64,000 nucleotides of DNA from Telluria mixta (GTDB lineage: Bacteria; Pseudomonadota; Gammaproteobacteria; Burkholderiales; Burkholderiaceae_D): assembly GCF_029223865.1 (NCBI RefSeq), contig NZ_CP119520.1, positions 3,286,001-3,350,000 on the forward strand, read 5' to 3'. Each line of letters begins with the position of its first letter. The first letter of the stretch is position 1. The notes beneath the pieces are model-generated. The model was not told the DNA's origin, ran no database searches, and worked only from the letters and a program-made list of their open reading frames with translations. Positions 32,961-41,558 of this stretch are shown piece by piece. A program made the position numbers and the translations under genes.

Positions 32961-33682
32961 TGGCCGATAATGTTTTGAAAATTTCCGGCCTGAAGGTGGC
33001 GTACGGCGGCATCAAGGCCGTCAAAGGGATCGACCTGGAAGTCAACCGCGGCGAACTCGTCACGCTGATCGGCGCCAACGGCGCGGGCAAGACGACCACG
33101 CTGAAAGCGATCACGGGCACGCTCCCGCCATGCAAGGTGGAAGGCACGATCACTTATCTCGGCCAGGCGCTGAACGCAAATAAATCGTTCAAGCTCGTCG
33201 AGCAGAAGCTGGCCATGGTGCCGGAAGGCCGCGGCGTGTTCACGCGCATGACCATCCACGAAAACCTGCTGATGGGCGCCTACACGCGCAACGACAAGGC
33301 CGGCATCGAGGCCGACGTCGAGAAGTGGTACACGGTGTTCCCGCGCCTGAAAGAACGCTCCGGCCAGCTGGCCGGGACGCTGTCCGGCGGCGAGCAGCAG
33401 ATGCTGGCGATGGCGCGCGCGCTGATGTGCCATCCGACCCTGCTGCTGCTGGACGAGCCGTCGATGGGGCTCGCGCCGATCATGGTCGAAAAGATCTTCG
33501 AGGTGATCCGCGACGTGTCGAAGCAGGGCATCACGGTCCTGCTCGTGGAACAGAACGCGAAGCTGGCGCTGCAGGCGGCGCACCGCGCCTACGTGATGGA
33601 ATCCGGCGCGATCACCATGACGGGGAATGCGCAGGACATGTTGAACGATCCGCGGGTGCAGGCGGCGTACCTCGGAGAATAG
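32960..33682 (+). CDS. livF: Branched-chain amino acid ABC ATPase LivF
   Basis: A 240-residue ATPase. Walker A GANGAGKTTT (~37), signature LSGGEQQMLAMARAL (~138), Walker B LLLLDEPSMGLAP and switch VEQNAKLAL are all intact. It overlaps the livG stop by one base and has an AGGAGGTG ribosome-binding site within livG. Last gene of the operon; a REP-like palindrome pair lies directly downstream. Confidence 0.96.
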   Translation: MADNVLKISGLKVAYGGIKAVKGIDLEVNRGELVTLIGANGAGKTTTLKAITGTLPPCKVEGTITYLGQALNANKSFKLVEQKLAMVPEGRGVFTRMTIHENLLMGAYTRNDKAGIEADVEKWYTVFPRLKERSGQLAGTLSGGEQQMLAMARALMCHPTLLLLDEPSMGLAPIMVEKIFEVIRDVSKQGITVLLVEQNAKLALQAAHRAYVMESGAITMTGNAQDMLNDPRVQAAYLGE

Positions 33683-33695
33683 TTGCCTTGTATAT

Positions 33696-33782
33696 CGTCG
33701 TCCCCGCGAAGGCGGGGACCCAATTTTGCTTGAGCTATCGAAATGCAACCAACTTGGGTTCCCGCCTGCGCGGGAACGACGG
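33696..33782. repeat. Paired REP-like palindromes downstream of livF
   Basis: CGTCGTCCCCGCGAAGGCGGGGACC (33696-33720 region; core CCCCGC-GAAG-GCGGGG) and, inverted, TTGGGTTCCCGCC...GGGAACGACGG (33754-33782). The two form a convergent pair. The second member of the family is at 44517-44594. Such GC-rich extragenic palindromes often mark 3' ends. Confidence 0.75.
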
Positions 33783-33802
33783 AGCAAGCGCTAACTAAAA
33801 CA

Positions 33803-33837
33803 AACGGCCCGGAACCGCTTGCGCGGTCCGGGCCGTT
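33803..33837 (-). terminator. Terminator of the phasin gene
   Basis: AACGGCCCGGA-ACCGC pairs with GCGGT-CCGGGCCGTT around TTGC (one bulged A). On the minus strand it is followed by TGTTTTAG, 43 bases past the phasin stop. Confidence 0.8.
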
Positions 33838-33879
33838 CGGCTTCCAGGAGAGGAAGCAGCGCGGTGTGACTAGTACAGC

Positions 33880-34455
33880 TTAGGCAGCAGCAGCCGAGTT
33901 GGCGGCAGCGCCAGCCTTGCGGGTGGCTTGCGTGAACTGCGATACGGCGGCGTTCAGGTTCGATTCGATCGCCTCGACGGCCTGCTTGGTCGTCTTGGTG
34001 AACTGTTCGTAGCCGGCATTGGCGTTGCTGATGGCGGTTTTCAGGGCCGAGACATAGGTCTCCGAACCGGCCGGGGCGTTCTTGGTCACTTCGTCGACCA
34101 GCGAGATCACCTTGCGGTTGACTTCAGCGAACTGGCTTTCGGCAGCTTTCGAGAATTCGGCGCCGGTGTCGGCGGCGATCGATGCCACCTGGCGGCTGTA
34201 GGCCAGGGCTTTTTCAGCAGCCGGTTGGGCTTGCGAAGCCGACACGGCGAAGAATTCCTGGGCATCCTTGACAGCCAGCAGCTGACGCGTGGTTGCCGAC
34301 GAGTCCTCGAGGGCGGCCTTGACGGTGTTGATGTTCAGGTCCACCAGCTTCTCCACGCCTTCGAAAGTCTTGGAGGTCAGGGCCGAAAACAGGGCGAACT
34401 GGGATTCGAGGTTGGCTTTGGTCGCGTTCGAAAACTGCTCAGGGAATGCAAACAT
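33880..34455 (-). CDS. phaP: Phasin (PHA granule-associated protein)
   Basis: A 191-residue phasin. The N-terminus [19 protein letters not shown] and the segment [39 protein letters not shown] are family hallmarks; the whole chain is amphipathic helical with an Ala-rich end. It coats polyhydroxyalkanoate granules and sets their size. Its presence indicates that the organism stores PHA. Monocistronic, with a 5' UTR hairpin and a terminator. Confidence 0.95.
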   Translation of the reverse strand: MFAFPEQFSNATKANLESQFALFSALTSKTFEGVEKLVDLNINTVKAALEDSSATTRQLLAVKDAQEFFAVSASQAQPAAEKALAYSRQVASIAADTGAEFSKAAESQFAEVNRKVISLVDEVTKNAPAGSETYVSALKTAISNANAGYEQFTKTTKQAVEAIESNLNAAVSQFTQATRKAGAAANSAAAA

Positions 34456-34779
34456 ATGGTTCTCCAGTAATGGATCGTTATGAACTTTTGCTTTTCAGGT
34501 GTCTTGGGACACCTGCATGGACCAGTGAAGCGGTGAAACAGGGAAAAACTCGGGACTGCCTGATAAAGTGCGCTGATGGTGCGCCGCAACATGAAGTCAT
34601 TTTTCCCGGTTTTCGATTATGCGTCAAGCACTTTTGATGCGTCGCACAATACAACCGTACTCTCTTGAGTAAGATCAACAAATACAAACGTTTGCGCCGT
34701 TTTTGTTTGCGCCGTTACAACACTTTAGTGCTTTGCAGCAAGGGCAAACGAGTAAGGTCAGCCATGCTAGACTTGCCGA
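34456..34779. other. Phasin / EamA divergent intergenic region (324 bases)
   Basis: It holds a perfect 8-bp hairpin in the phasin leader (CAGGTGTC 34496-34503, loop TTGG, GACACCTG 34508-34515), the phasin promoter, and two direct TTTGCGCCGTT repeats (34691-34701 and 34706-34716). The composition is AT-richer than the flanks. No further gene is supported. Confidence 0.6.
34599..34627 (-). promoter_or_regulatory. Phasin promoter candidate
   Basis: On the minus strand TTGACG (34622-34627), 17-base spacer, AAAAAT (34599-34604). It lies about 145 bases before the phasin ATG, giving a long 5' UTR. Confidence 0.45.
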
Positions 34780-35640
34780 ATGATCATTCAACCGATGCCG
34801 CTGTTTTTCGTTGTCCTTTGGAGCACCGGTTTCATTGCCGCGAAATACGGCTTGCCGTACGCGCCGCCGATGTCCTTTCTCATCCTGCGTTGCCTGGGCG
34901 CCGTCCTGATCCTGCTGCCCGTCGTACTGTTGACGGGTGCCGCCTGGCCGCGTGGGCGCATCCGCCACGTAGCGGTGGCCGGGCTGCTGCTGCAGGCGGG
35001 CTACCTCGGCGGTGTATGGGGCGCGATCAAGCTGGGCATGCCGGCCGGGCTGTCCGCGCTGATCGTGGGCATGCAGCCGATCCTCACGGCCATCGCCGCG
35101 CCATTGATCGGCGAAAAGGTCCGGCCGCGCCAATGGCTGGGGCTGGGACTGGGCCTGTGCGGGGTCGGCCTCGTGGTCGCCGCGAAGATCCACCTGAACG
35201 GATTGTCGCCGGCCGCGATCGCGCTGTGCGTGCTGGCCCTGTTGTCCATCACGGCGGGCACGATGTACCAGAAACGCTTCTGTCCGACATTCGACCTGCG
35301 CACCGGCACCGTGATCCAGTACGCGACGTCCGTGCTCGCACTGCTGCCGTTTGCCGTGCTGCTGGAAGGTTTTGGGCCGCGCCTGGAAAACATCCACTGG
35401 ACGCCGCAATTCGTGGGGGCGCTGCTGTGGGCGATCCTGGCGCTGTCGATCGGCGCCATCTTCCTGCTGTTCCGCCTCATCAGCCGCAACGACGCGACCC
35501 GCGTGACGAGTCTGCTGTACCTGACGCCGCCCACCACCGCCCTGATGGCCTGGCTGATGTTCGGCGAGAAGCTGAACATCCTTGGCCTGGCGGGCATGGT
35601 CGTCGCGGTACTGGGCGTCGCATTCGTCGTCAAAAAATAA
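34780..35640 (+). CDS. EamA/DMT-superfamily transporter
   Basis: A 286-residue membrane protein with ten hydrophobic helices in two EamA repeats (FLILRCLGAVLILLPV and, in the second half, LSIGAIFLLFRLISRNDATRVTSLLYLTPPTTALMAWLMFGE). Exporters of this family move amino acids, metabolites or drugs; the substrate is unknown. It starts at 34780 or at ATG 34795. The nitroreductase gene follows after 11 bases and is probably cotranscribed. Confidence 0.92.
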   Translation: MIIQPMPLFFVVLWSTGFIAAKYGLPYAPPMSFLILRCLGAVLILLPVVLLTGAAWPRGRIRHVAVAGLLLQAGYLGGVWGAIKLGMPAGLSALIVGMQPILTAIAAPLIGEKVRPRQWLGLGLGLCGVGLVVAAKIHLNGLSPAAIALCVLALLSITAGTMYQKRFCPTFDLRTGTVIQYATSVLALLPFAVLLEGFGPRLENIHWTPQFVGALLWAILALSIGAIFLLFRLISRNDATRVTSLLYLTPPTTALMAWLMFGEKLNILGLAGMVVAVLGVAFVVKK

Positions 35641-35651
35641 ATGGAGATTGC

Positions 35652-36347
35652 ATGATCAGCAACGAACAACAACGCGCGGTGGACGCCGCCATCACCTCGC
35701 GGCGGTCGATCCGCGCCTACCTGGAGACTCCGGTCGCGCGCGAGGATATCGAAGCCATCCTGGAAGTGGCGGCGCGCGCGCCGTCCGGCACGAACACGCA
35801 GCCGTGGAAGGTGCACGTACTGACGGGGGCGGCAAAAGAACGGCTGTCCGACCGCATCCTGGCCGCCTATGCGGACCCGGTGCAGAACCGCGAGCACGTC
35901 GAGGAGTACGCGTACTATCCGCGCGAATGGGTGTCGCCGTTCGTCGACCGGCGCCGCAAGGTCGGCTGGGACCTGTATGCGCTGCTGGGTCTCACGCGCG
36001 ACAACAAGGCCGGCATGGCGGCCCAGCACGGCCGCAACTACCGCTTCTTCGATGCGCCCGTCGGCATGATCTTCACCATCGACCGCATCATGGAGCAGGG
36101 CTCCTGGCTCGACTATGGCATGTTCCTGCAGAACATCATGGTCGCCGCGCGCGGCCGCGGGCTCGACACGTGTCCGCAGGCCGCGTTCACGCAATTCCAC
36201 CGCATCATTTCCGATGAGCTCGGTCTGCCCGAGAACGAGATGGTCGTGTGCGGCATGGCACTGGGGTTCGCCGACCCCGGCAAGGTGGAAAATACGCTCG
36301 TCACGGAACGCGAACCCCTCTCGTCGTTCACCCGTTTCCTGGACTAG
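35652..36347 (+). CDS. Nitroreductase-family FMN oxidoreductase
   Basis: A 231-residue nitroreductase: ITSRRSIRAYLETPVAREDIEAILEVAARAPSGTNTQPW at the start (FMN-binding RRSIR, APSGTNTQPW), GLDTCPQAAFTQF and LPENEMVVCGMALGFADP near the end. Such enzymes reduce nitro-aromatics, quinones or enones with NAD(P)H. Likely one operon with the EamA transporter, possibly a detoxify-and-export pair. The cellular substrate is not shown. Confidence 0.93.
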   Translation: MISNEQQRAVDAAITSRRSIRAYLETPVAREDIEAILEVAARAPSGTNTQPWKVHVLTGAAKERLSDRILAAYADPVQNREHVEEYAYYPREWVSPFVDRRRKVGWDLYALLGLTRDNKAGMAAQHGRNYRFFDAPVGMIFTIDRIMEQGSWLDYGMFLQNIMVAARGRGLDTCPQAAFTQFHRIISDELGLPENEMVVCGMALGFADPGKVENTLVTEREPLSSFTRFLD

Positions 36348-36389
36348 CACGCTATACTTGTCTTCGCAAGCTATTGAAAAACCAAGAGA

Positions 36390-36423
36390 TTTCTACAACG
36401 CATCGCATTTTGCGTTGTAGAAA
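36390..36423. repeat. Perfect 13-bp hairpin between nitroreductase and PBP7 genes
   Basis: TTTCTACAACGCA (36390-36402), loop TCGCATTT, TGCGTTGTAGAAA (36411-36423). The stem is perfect. On the plus strand it is followed by A-rich, not U-rich, sequence, so it is not a standard plus-strand terminator. Confidence 0.8.
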
Positions 36424-36527
36424 AAAATGGGCGTAGATGGTACAGTCGTCGGATGCGCACTTGCGCTCCATTCGTCATCCGCTACACTGCATTGTGTGCT
36501 CTTCAGTTCGCGTTCAAGGATTTTCAG

Positions 36528-37652
36528 ATGCTTAAGCTCGCGTTGGCAGCCGCCATTTCCATGATGTTCGTGCTCGAACCCGCCGCAGCCGCGACCAAGC
36601 ACAAGGGGCATGCGGCCGCGACCAAGCGGGTCAAGGCCAAGCGCACCAACCTGGCCAAGGTCATCGCGGACGACAACCGCCAGCGCATGGTGCGCCGGAT
36701 CGAGATGGTGCACGGCAAGCGCCGCGTCGTCATCCAGCGCGTCCGCCGCGCCGCGCCCGCCGTCGCCATGCTCAGCGCCGGCGACATCGCCGGCCTGAGC
36801 CGCACGCACGATCCGCTCGACCTGCGCTCGAACGTCGCCTACGTGCTGGACCAGCAGAGCTCGGAAGTACTGTTCGAAAAGAATGCCGCCGTCGCGCTGC
36901 CGATCGCCTCCATCACCAAGCTGATGACGGGCCTGCTCGTCGTCGAGGCCCATCAGGACCTGGACGAAGTGCTGACGGTCACCGAGGCCGACGTCGACCG
37001 CCACAAATTCACCAGCTCCCGCCTGCCCGTCGGCGCCCGCATGACGCGCGGCAACCTGCTGCACATCGCGCTGATGAGCTCGGAAAACCGCGCCGCCGCG
37101 GCGCTGGGCCGCAATTATCCGGGCGGGATCACGGCCTTCGTCGAAGCGATGAATGCGAAGGCGCGCGAACTCGGCATGAACGATACGCATTATGTGGATT
37201 CGAGCGGCCTGTCGAGCCAGAACATCTCGAGCGCGCGCGATCTGGCCAAGCTCGTCAAGGTGGCGCACCAGGAACCGCTGCTGCGCCAGTACACGACGGA
37301 TCCGAACTACGTCGTCCAGGCCAGCGGCCGGGCGCTGCAGTATCACAACACCAACTACCTTGTCGCTTCGCCCGACTGGAACATCGGCCTGCAGAAGACG
37401 GGCTTCATCAACGAAGCGGGGCGCTGCCTCGTGATGCAGGCCATGATCCAGGGCCGCAACGTGATCATGGTGTTCCTCGATTCGAAGGGCAAGCAGTCGC
37501 GCACGGCCGATGCGGGCCGCATGCGCCGCTGGCTCGAAGCGCTCAAGCCGGCCGGCGTGCCCGCCACGGCCGCCACCGGCGTGCCTGTCACCGTGTCGGC
37601 GACGGTGCCGGCGACGGTCTCCGCCGCAGCGACCGCGCCGGTCGTTCAGTAA
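36528..37652 (+). CDS. pbpG: D-alanyl-D-alanine endopeptidase (PBP7-type)
   Basis: A 374-residue S11-family penicillin-binding protein, cleaving D-Ala cross-links of peptidoglycan in the periplasm. After a signal peptide (LKLALAAAISMMFVLEPAAAA) comes a ~65-residue Lys/Arg-rich stretch (KRVKAKRTNLAKVI, HGKRRVVIQRVRRA). The catalytic domain follows with SITKLM (SxxK), SSENRAA (SxN) and LQKTGFIN (KTG). The C-terminal ~30 residues are a Val/Thr/Pro/Ala repeat-like tail. The basic insertion and tail are longer than in E. coli PbpG (~310 residues). It ends 3 bases from the convergent IclR gene. Confidence 0.93.
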   Translation: MLKLALAAAISMMFVLEPAAAATKHKGHAAATKRVKAKRTNLAKVIADDNRQRMVRRIEMVHGKRRVVIQRVRRAAPAVAMLSAGDIAGLSRTHDPLDLRSNVAYVLDQQSSEVLFEKNAAVALPIASITKLMTGLLVVEAHQDLDEVLTVTEADVDRHKFTSSRLPVGARMTRGNLLHIALMSSENRAAAALGRNYPGGITAFVEAMNAKARELGMNDTHYVDSSGLSSQNISSARDLAKLVKVAHQEPLLRQYTTDPNYVVQASGRALQYHNTNYLVASPDWNIGLQKTGFINEAGRCLVMQAMIQGRNVIMVFLDSKGKQSRTADAGRMRRWLEALKPAGVPATAATGVPVTVSATVPATVSAAATAPVVQ

Positions 37653-37655
37653 GGG

Positions 37656-38441
37656 TCAGACCGCGCCACCGACGCGGTGGCCCAGGGTCGCGGAAATCTG
37701 CGCGGCCGTGTTCACCAGGTCTTCCAGCCATTCGTCCTGCAGGCGGTCCGCCGGCGCCGAGATCGACAGGCCCGCGACCAGCTTGCCGCTGTCGTCGTGG
37801 ATGCCGGCCGCCATGCAGCGCACGCCCAGCTCCAGTTCCTCGTTGTCGCGCGCATAGCCGCGTGCGCGCACGAGCGACAGTTCGCGCTCCAGGCGCGTCA
37901 GGTCCGTGATCGAGTTCTTGTTGTGGCCCGCGAGGCCCGTGCGCGTGGCATACGCGCGGATCGCCTTCGGTTCGTCGATCGACAAGAACAGCTTGCCGGT
38001 CGACGTCAGGTGCAACGGGCCGCGGCCACCGATCGCGCGCACGACCTGCATGCCGGAACGCTCGGAAAAGGCGCGGTCGATGTAGACGATCTCGTCGCCC
38101 TGGCGCACCGACAGGTTGACGGTCTGCTTGGTCTTGTTGTGCAGCGCCCGCATCAGGTCGACTGCCGCCTCGCGCACGGACAGCCGGCTCTTGACCACGT
38201 TGCCCAGTTCGAGCAGCCGCATGCCGAGACGGTAGGTGCCCGGTTCCACGCGGTCGACGAACCGCGTCACGACCATGTCGTTCAGGATGCGGTGCGCCGT
38301 CGACGGGTGCAGGCCCGAGATCTTCGACAACTCTTTCAGGCTCACGGGGTCGGGATAACTGGCCAGTACGTCGAGCAGCGCCACCATGCGCTCGATCACC
38401 TGGATGGAAGTCTTCGCCGGTTCAGGGGTTTCCATTTTCAT
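37656..38441 (-). CDS. IclR-family transcriptional regulator
   Basis: A 261-residue regulator. N-terminal winged helix (TSIQVIERMVALLDVLASYPDPVSLKELSKISGLHPSTAHRIL-type arrangement; core LKELSKISGLHPSTAHRIL) and a C-terminal GAF-like effector domain with AIGGRGPLHLTSTGKLFL and GYARDNEELELGVRCMAAGI. IclR proteins often govern catabolism of aromatic or organic acids, but no catabolic operon is adjacent. Its target and ligand are unknown. The start region, ATG at 38441, lies 129 bases from dgkA, which reads away, so self-regulation there is possible. Confidence 0.95.
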   Translation of the reverse strand: MKMETPEPAKTSIQVIERMVALLDVLASYPDPVSLKELSKISGLHPSTAHRILNDMVVTRFVDRVEPGTYRLGMRLLELGNVVKSRLSVREAAVDLMRALHNKTKQTVNLSVRQGDEIVYIDRAFSERSGMQVVRAIGGRGPLHLTSTGKLFLSIDEPKAIRAYATRTGLAGHNKNSITDLTRLERELSLVRARGYARDNEELELGVRCMAAGIHDDSGKLVAGLSISAPADRLQDEWLEDLVNTAAQISATLGHRVGGAV

Positions 38442-38570
38442 GATGTGGTTGGTGCAGTGCGGTATATTTCTCTACTTTATACCATAATGTGAAAATATTA
38501 GGTAATGATGTTGCGTGGGAGCCGAGCTGTATGGGCATAATGGCGTTTCTGTACAGATTGTCGAACATAC

Positions 38571-38957
38571 ATGGATCAACCGAGCAGCGAGTTCAAGAGT
38601 AAGGGCGGCCTGGGCCGTATTGCGGGCGCGTTCCGCTATTCGATGCAGGGCTTCCAGACCGCCTGGAAGAACGAGCACGCGTTCCGGCAGGAGGTGATGG
38701 TCGCGGTGCCGCTCACCGTCGTCGCGCTGCTGCTGAAGATCTCGGCCTTCCAGAAACTGGCGCTGATCGCCGTGCTGGGACTCGTGCTGCTCGTGGAACT
38801 GATCAACGCGGCCATCGAGGCCGTCGTCGACCGCGTCTCGCTGGAGCGCCATCCGCTGTCCAAGGCCGCCAAGGACTTGGGCAGCGCCGCGGTGGCGCTG
38901 GCGATCACGATGGCGGGCGCAACCTGGGCCGTCGTCCTGTACAACCGCTTTTTCTGA
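38571..38957 (+). CDS. dgkA: Diacylglycerol kinase
   Basis: A 128-residue integral membrane kinase with three transmembrane helices. Landmarks are FRYSMQGFQTAWKNEHAFRQE and ELINAAIEAVVDRVSLERHPLSKAAKDLGSAAV-type catalytic core (short form IEAVVDR and KAAKDLGSAAV). It recycles diacylglycerol to phosphatidic acid at the inner membrane. Followed after 28 bases by a peroxiredoxin gene with its own ribosome-binding site. Confidence 0.97.
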   Translation: MDQPSSEFKSKGGLGRIAGAFRYSMQGFQTAWKNEHAFRQEVMVAVPLTVVALLLKISAFQKLALIAVLGLVLLVELINAAIEAVVDRVSLERHPLSKAAKDLGSAAVALAITMAGATWAVVLYNRFF

Positions 38958-38985
38958 CGTACCCCTTCACACTAAGGAGAACAAC

Positions 38986-39624
38986 ATGACTTTACGCCTG
39001 GGCGACACGGCTCCGGATTTCGAACAGGATTCCACCATCGGCCGCATCCGCTTCCACGAGTGGGCGGGCGATTCCTGGGTGGTGCTGTTCTCGCACCCGG
39101 CCGACTTCACGCCGGTGTGCACGACCGAGCTGGGCCTGACCGCGAAACTGAAGCCGGAATTCGACAAGCGCAACGTCAAGGCGATCGCGCTGTCCGTCGA
39201 CCCGGCCGAGCAGCACAAGGCATGGATCAAGGATATCGAGGAAACCCAGCAGACCGTCGTCGGCTTCCCGATCATCGCCGATGCCGATAAATCGGTATCG
39301 ACGCTGTACGACATGATCCACCCGAACCAGTCGGCCACCGCGACCGTGCGCTCGCTGTTCGTGATCGATCCGGCCAAGAAAGTGCGCCTGATCATCACCT
39401 ACCCGATGAGCACTGGCCGCAACTTCGACGAAGTGCTGCGCGTGATCGACGCCCTGCAACTGACCGACGGCTATACCGTGGCGACGCCGGGCAACTGGAA
39501 AGATGGCGACGACGTGATCATCCCGCTGACCATTCAGGATCCGGAGCAGCTGAAGCAGAAATATCCGAAGGGTTTCAATGCACCGAAGCCGTATCTCCGT
39601 CTGACCCCGCAGCCAAATAAATAA
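38986..39624 (+). CDS. 1-Cys peroxiredoxin (Prx6 type)
   Basis: A 212-residue peroxiredoxin. The catalytic loop is SHPADFTPVCTTELG (peroxidatic Cys ~47) with the conserved Arg in TVRSLFVIDP; the long C-terminal arm (GYTVATPGNWKDGDDVIIP) is typical of Prx6/AhpC2. There is no second cysteine nearby in the chain. It detoxifies peroxides in the cytoplasm. ATG after AAGGAGAACAAC. Confidence 0.96.
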   Translation: MTLRLGDTAPDFEQDSTIGRIRFHEWAGDSWVVLFSHPADFTPVCTTELGLTAKLKPEFDKRNVKAIALSVDPAEQHKAWIKDIEETQQTVVGFPIIADADKSVSTLYDMIHPNQSATATVRSLFVIDPAKKVRLIITYPMSTGRNFDEVLRVIDALQLTDGYTVATPGNWKDGDDVIIPLTIQDPEQLKQKYPKGFNAPKPYLRLTPQPNK

Positions 39625-39647
39625 TCGCTTAGCGCGTTATTCGTAGG

Positions 39648-39668
39648 GTGGACAGCTCCGCTGTCCAC
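39648..39668. repeat. Short palindrome downstream of the peroxiredoxin gene
   Basis: GTGGACAG, CTCCG, CTGTCCAC: a perfect 8-bp stem with the flank CGTAGGG. It lacks a T-tract on either strand. It has the look of a small extragenic palindromic repeat. Confidence 0.6.
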
Positions 39669-39783
39669 GCGTGACGCCGGCATCATGTTGGCCTCAAGCA
39701 CAGCCCGCATAAGCAAATAAGGAACGTGTTGTTTGTTTTGCGGCTGAGGACCATTACCCTTGGAGCCATTCTGGGGGTAAAGC

Positions 39784-40557
39784 ATGTCCATTCAATACAT
39801 TCTGTCGGGATTCGCCGTTGGCCTGCTGGTCGGCATGACCGGGGTCGGCGGCGGTTCGCTGATGACGCCGCTGTTGACGCTGCTGTTCGGCGTCACGCCA
39901 TCCGTGGCCGTCGGCACCGACCTCGCCTTCGCCTCGATCACCAAGACCGCCGGCACCGTCACCCACCGTGTACGCGGGACCGTGCACTGGGACATCGTCG
40001 GCCGCCTGTGCCTCGGGGCGCTGCCGGCCGCCATCGTCGCGACGCTCGCCCTGCAATATTTCGGGCCGCTCAATGCGTCCCTCGGCAAGGTCATCCGCTA
40101 TTCGATCGCCGTGTCCGTGCTGCTGACCGTCGTCGCCATCCTGTTCCGCGGCAAGATGCTCGCCTGGGTCAACGCCAAGCCGTCGCGCCAGCTGCAGGGT
40201 CGCAGCCTCGTCGTTGCCACGGTCGTGTCCGGCGCGGTGCTGGGTACGCTCGTGACGGTCTCGTCGATCGGCGCCGGTGCGATCGGCGCCACGCTGCTCG
40301 TCATGCTGTACCCGCGCCTCACGCCGGCCGAGGTGGCCGGCACCGACATCGCCTATGCCGTGCCGCTGACCGCGATCGCGGCGTTCGGCCACTGGTGGCT
40401 GGGCTCGATCAACTGGGCGCTGTTGTCGGCGCTGCTCGTCGGCTCGCTGCCCGGGATCACGATCGGCTCATGGGCCGCCCGGGCCGTTCCCGAGAAAGTA
40501 TTGCGGGGATTGTTGGCGATGACACTGGCGGGAGTGGCGGTCAAGCTGCTCCACTAA
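39784..40557 (+). CDS. TauE/SafE-family sulfite/organosulfonate exporter-type permease
   Basis: A 257-residue membrane protein with about eight helices. Two repeat cores are seen (GLLVGMTGVGGGSLMTPLLTLLFG and GAVLGTLVTVSSIGAGAIGATLLVMLYPRLTPAEVAGTDI-type; landmark SSIGAGAIG). Family members carry sulfite, sulfoacetate or other anions. It lies just upstream of the cysTWA operon but with its own terminator, so a sulfur link is plausible but not proven. Confidence 0.92.
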   Translation: MSIQYILSGFAVGLLVGMTGVGGGSLMTPLLTLLFGVTPSVAVGTDLAFASITKTAGTVTHRVRGTVHWDIVGRLCLGALPAAIVATLALQYFGPLNASLGKVIRYSIAVSVLLTVVAILFRGKMLAWVNAKPSRQLQGRSLVVATVVSGAVLGTLVTVSSIGAGAIGATLLVMLYPRLTPAEVAGTDIAYAVPLTAIAAFGHWWLGSINWALLSALLVGSLPGITIGSWAARAVPEKVLRGLLAMTLAGVAVKLLH

Positions 40558-40566
40558 GTTGAACTG

Positions 40567-40601
40567 AGGAAAAGGCGCCGCAAGGCGCCTTTCCTGCTTT
40601 T
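40567..40601 (+). terminator. Terminator after the TauE/SafE gene
   Basis: AAAGGCGCC, GCAA tetraloop, GGCGCCTTT (stem extended by AGG/CCT), then GCTTTTTGG. Confidence 0.88.
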
Positions 40602-40714
40602 TGGATCTTGCTAATGCGGGAAACGTCTATGCAAATGAGGAATGCTTCGTTTGTAATATGTCTTTCCAGTGAGATTATTTCGTTCCGTTAGAAGAAATTG
40701 TAATAAGGCGACCG

Positions 40715-41557
40715 ATGACCACTTTACTATCCCGTAACAGCGCCAACCGGGTGATCCCCGGGTTCGGGCTCTCGCTCGGGTTCACGATTTTCTATCTGGC
40801 GCTGCTGGTGCTGATCCCGCTGTCGGCCATCTTCCTGAAGACGTTCACGATGAGCTGGGATGCCTTCGTGAGCGCCGTGACGTCGCCGCGCGTCATGGCG
40901 TCGTACCGCCTGAGCTTCGGCGCCGCGCTGATCGGCGCCGGGATCAACGTCGTGTTCGGGGGCATCGTCGCGTGGGTGCTCGTGCGTTACCAGTTCCCCG
41001 GCAAGCGCTTCGTCGATGCGCTCGTCGACCTGCCGTTCGCGCTGCCGACCGCCGTCGCCGGCATCACGTTGACGTCGCTGTATTCGTCCAACGGCTGGAT
41101 CGGCAAGCACCTGGAGCCGCTCGGCATCAAGGTCGCGTTCACGCCGCTGGGCGTCGTCATCGCGCTGACCTTCATCGGCCTGCCGTTCGTCGTGCGCACG
41201 GTGCAGCCGGTGCTGGAAGACGCGGAGCGCGAACTGGAAGAAGCGGCCGCCAGCCTGGGTGCCAGCCCGTGGCAGACCTTTACCCGCGTGATCCTGCCGA
41301 GCGTCGTGCCGGCGCTGCTGACGGGCTTCGCCCTCGCGTTCGCCCGCGCCACCGGCGAGTACGGCTCGGTCATCTTCATCGCCGGCAACATGCCGATGAT
41401 CTCCGAGATCACGCCGCTGTTCATCATCACCAAGCTGGAGCAGTACGACTACACGGGCGCCACGGCCATCGCCGTCGTGATGCTGCTCGTGTCGTTCATC
41501 CTCCTGCTGGCCATCAACCTGCTGCAGGCCTGGGCGCGCAAGCGTGCGGGCAAATAA
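40715..41557 (+). CDS. cysT: Sulfate/thiosulfate ABC permease CysT
   Basis: A 280-residue permease with six helices and the EAA loop [23 protein letters not shown] (~170-195), preceded by [21 protein letters not shown]. First gene of cysTWA. Also called CysU. It imports sulfate for cysteine synthesis. No periplasmic binding-protein gene (sbp/cysP) is in the operon. Confidence 0.96.
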   Translation: MTTLLSRNSANRVIPGFGLSLGFTIFYLALLVLIPLSAIFLKTFTMSWDAFVSAVTSPRVMASYRLSFGAALIGAGINVVFGGIVAWVLVRYQFPGKRFVDALVDLPFALPTAVAGITLTSLYSSNGWIGKHLEPLGIKVAFTPLGVVIALTFIGLPFVVRTVQPVLEDAERELEEAAASLGASPWQTFTRVILPSVVPALLTGFALAFARATGEYGSVIFIAGNMPMISEITPLFIITKLEQYDYTGATAIAVVMLLVSFILLLAINLLQAWARKRAGK

Positions 41558-41558
41558 T

